Assembly (NCBI RefSeq): GCF_017874255.1
Contig: NZ_JAGGLD010000001.1
Span: 1,471,309-1,535,308, forward strand
DNA: 64,000 bases
DNA from: Paenibacillus shirakamiensis
GTDB lineage: Bacteria; Bacillota; Bacilli; Paenibacillales; Paenibacillaceae
Direction of reading: 5' to 3'
Made by a program: the position numbers and the translations under genes. Numbering within the stretch: position 1 is the first letter of the stretch; each line of letters begins with the position of its first letter. The notes beneath the pieces were generated by a model. It did no database searches. It saw nothing but the letters and a program-made list of their open reading frames with translations, and was not told where the DNA came from. Shown here in pieces: positions 63,907-64,000 of the stretch.

Positions 63907-64000
63907 GCTTGGCGGCGTCCTACTCTCCCAGGACCCTGCGGTCCAAGTACCATCGGCGCTGGAGGACTTAACGGTCGTGTTCGGGATGGGTACGTGTGGA
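63907..64000 (-). rRNA. rrf: 5S ribosomal RNA, 3' part
   Basis: The minus strand reads the conserved 5S core, including CCATCCCGAACACG, AGCGCCGATGGTACTTGG and the 3' end GAGAGTAGGACGCCGCC. About 94 of the roughly 117 bases are present; the 5' part is cut by the window edge. The 16S and 23S genes should lie to the right. Confidence 0.95.

Noticed and set aside
1..64000. Prophage, insertion sequence or integrative element
   Set aside because: No transposase, integrase, phage structural gene or long inverted repeat was recognised; the genes are ordinary chromosomal ones.

Overview
The window looks like a chromosomal segment from a low-to-mid GC endospore-forming Firmicute, most likely Paenibacillus or a close relative. 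The signs are strong AGGAGG ribosome binding sites with frequent GTG and TTG starts, a SigA-type sigma factor, proteins with copper-amine-oxidase-like N-terminal (stalk) domains, futalosine-pathway menaquinone genes (mqnB, mqnD), and a large DUF11 repeat protein of the kind known from spore formers. No transposase, integrase, phage module, tRNA or CRISPR array was seen. The left edge cuts a PAS-domain sensor gene. The right edge cuts a 5S rRNA gene, the 3' end of an rRNA operon on the minus strand.

Layout. 1-2.3 kb: a multi-PAS sensor and a flavodoxin under a canonical Fur box. 2.4-9.1 kb: a complete 2-aminoethylphosphonate (AEP) uptake and degradation operon on the minus strand (binding protein, ATPase, fused permease, phosphonoacetaldehyde hydrolase, AEP transaminase, DeoR-type regulator). 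Helically phased direct repeats lie upstream of its promoter. 9.2-10.6 kb: a purine permease. 10.6-20.2 kb: surface and small-protein genes, namely a lipoprotein that appears frameshifted, a stalk-domain protein, a 57-residue Arg-rich ORF, a methyltransferase with a basic tail, the 1789-residue DUF11 protein and two small unknowns. 20.3-21.6 kb: a Kef-type antiporter behind a leader that contains an intrinsic terminator. 21.9-26.0 kb: an esterase and a haem peroxidase cassette (DyP, small unknown, catalase-like); the DyP gene seems to start at ATT. 26.2-34.1 kb: an ABC-2 exporter, a polysaccharide deacetylase, oleate hydratase and a GT-C-type membrane glycosyltransferase. 34.2-39.3 kb: DedA-like protein, MFS and DMT transporters, mqnB-mqnD.

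39.5-48.2 kb: an 11-copy hexanucleotide array, a DinG-like helicase, DUF445, radical SAM/SPASM, PAP2 phosphatase, a second deacetylase, and zwf-gnd (oxidative pentose phosphate steps 1 and 3). 48.5-55.4 kb: a DHA2 efflux pump, an rpoD gene without dnaG beside it, a permease paired with a COG0523 metallochaperone-type GTPase, DUF1796 and DegV. 55.7-64 kb: two related secreted proteins with a GH18-like active-site motif, a CorC/HlyC-type protein, a beta-propeller-like secreted protein, heptanucleotide arrays in the 3' UTR of an MFS gene, a small basic protein and the 5S rRNA.

Most intergenic junctions carry recognisable intrinsic terminators, many shared by convergent genes. Short tandem duplications recur at gene 3' ends, twice covering a stop codon. 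The most interesting leads are the GH18-like pair, the antiporter leader, the DyP gene with a non-canonical start next to an unassigned cassette member, the stand-alone sigma factor, and the permease-GTPase pair behind a perfect dyad.
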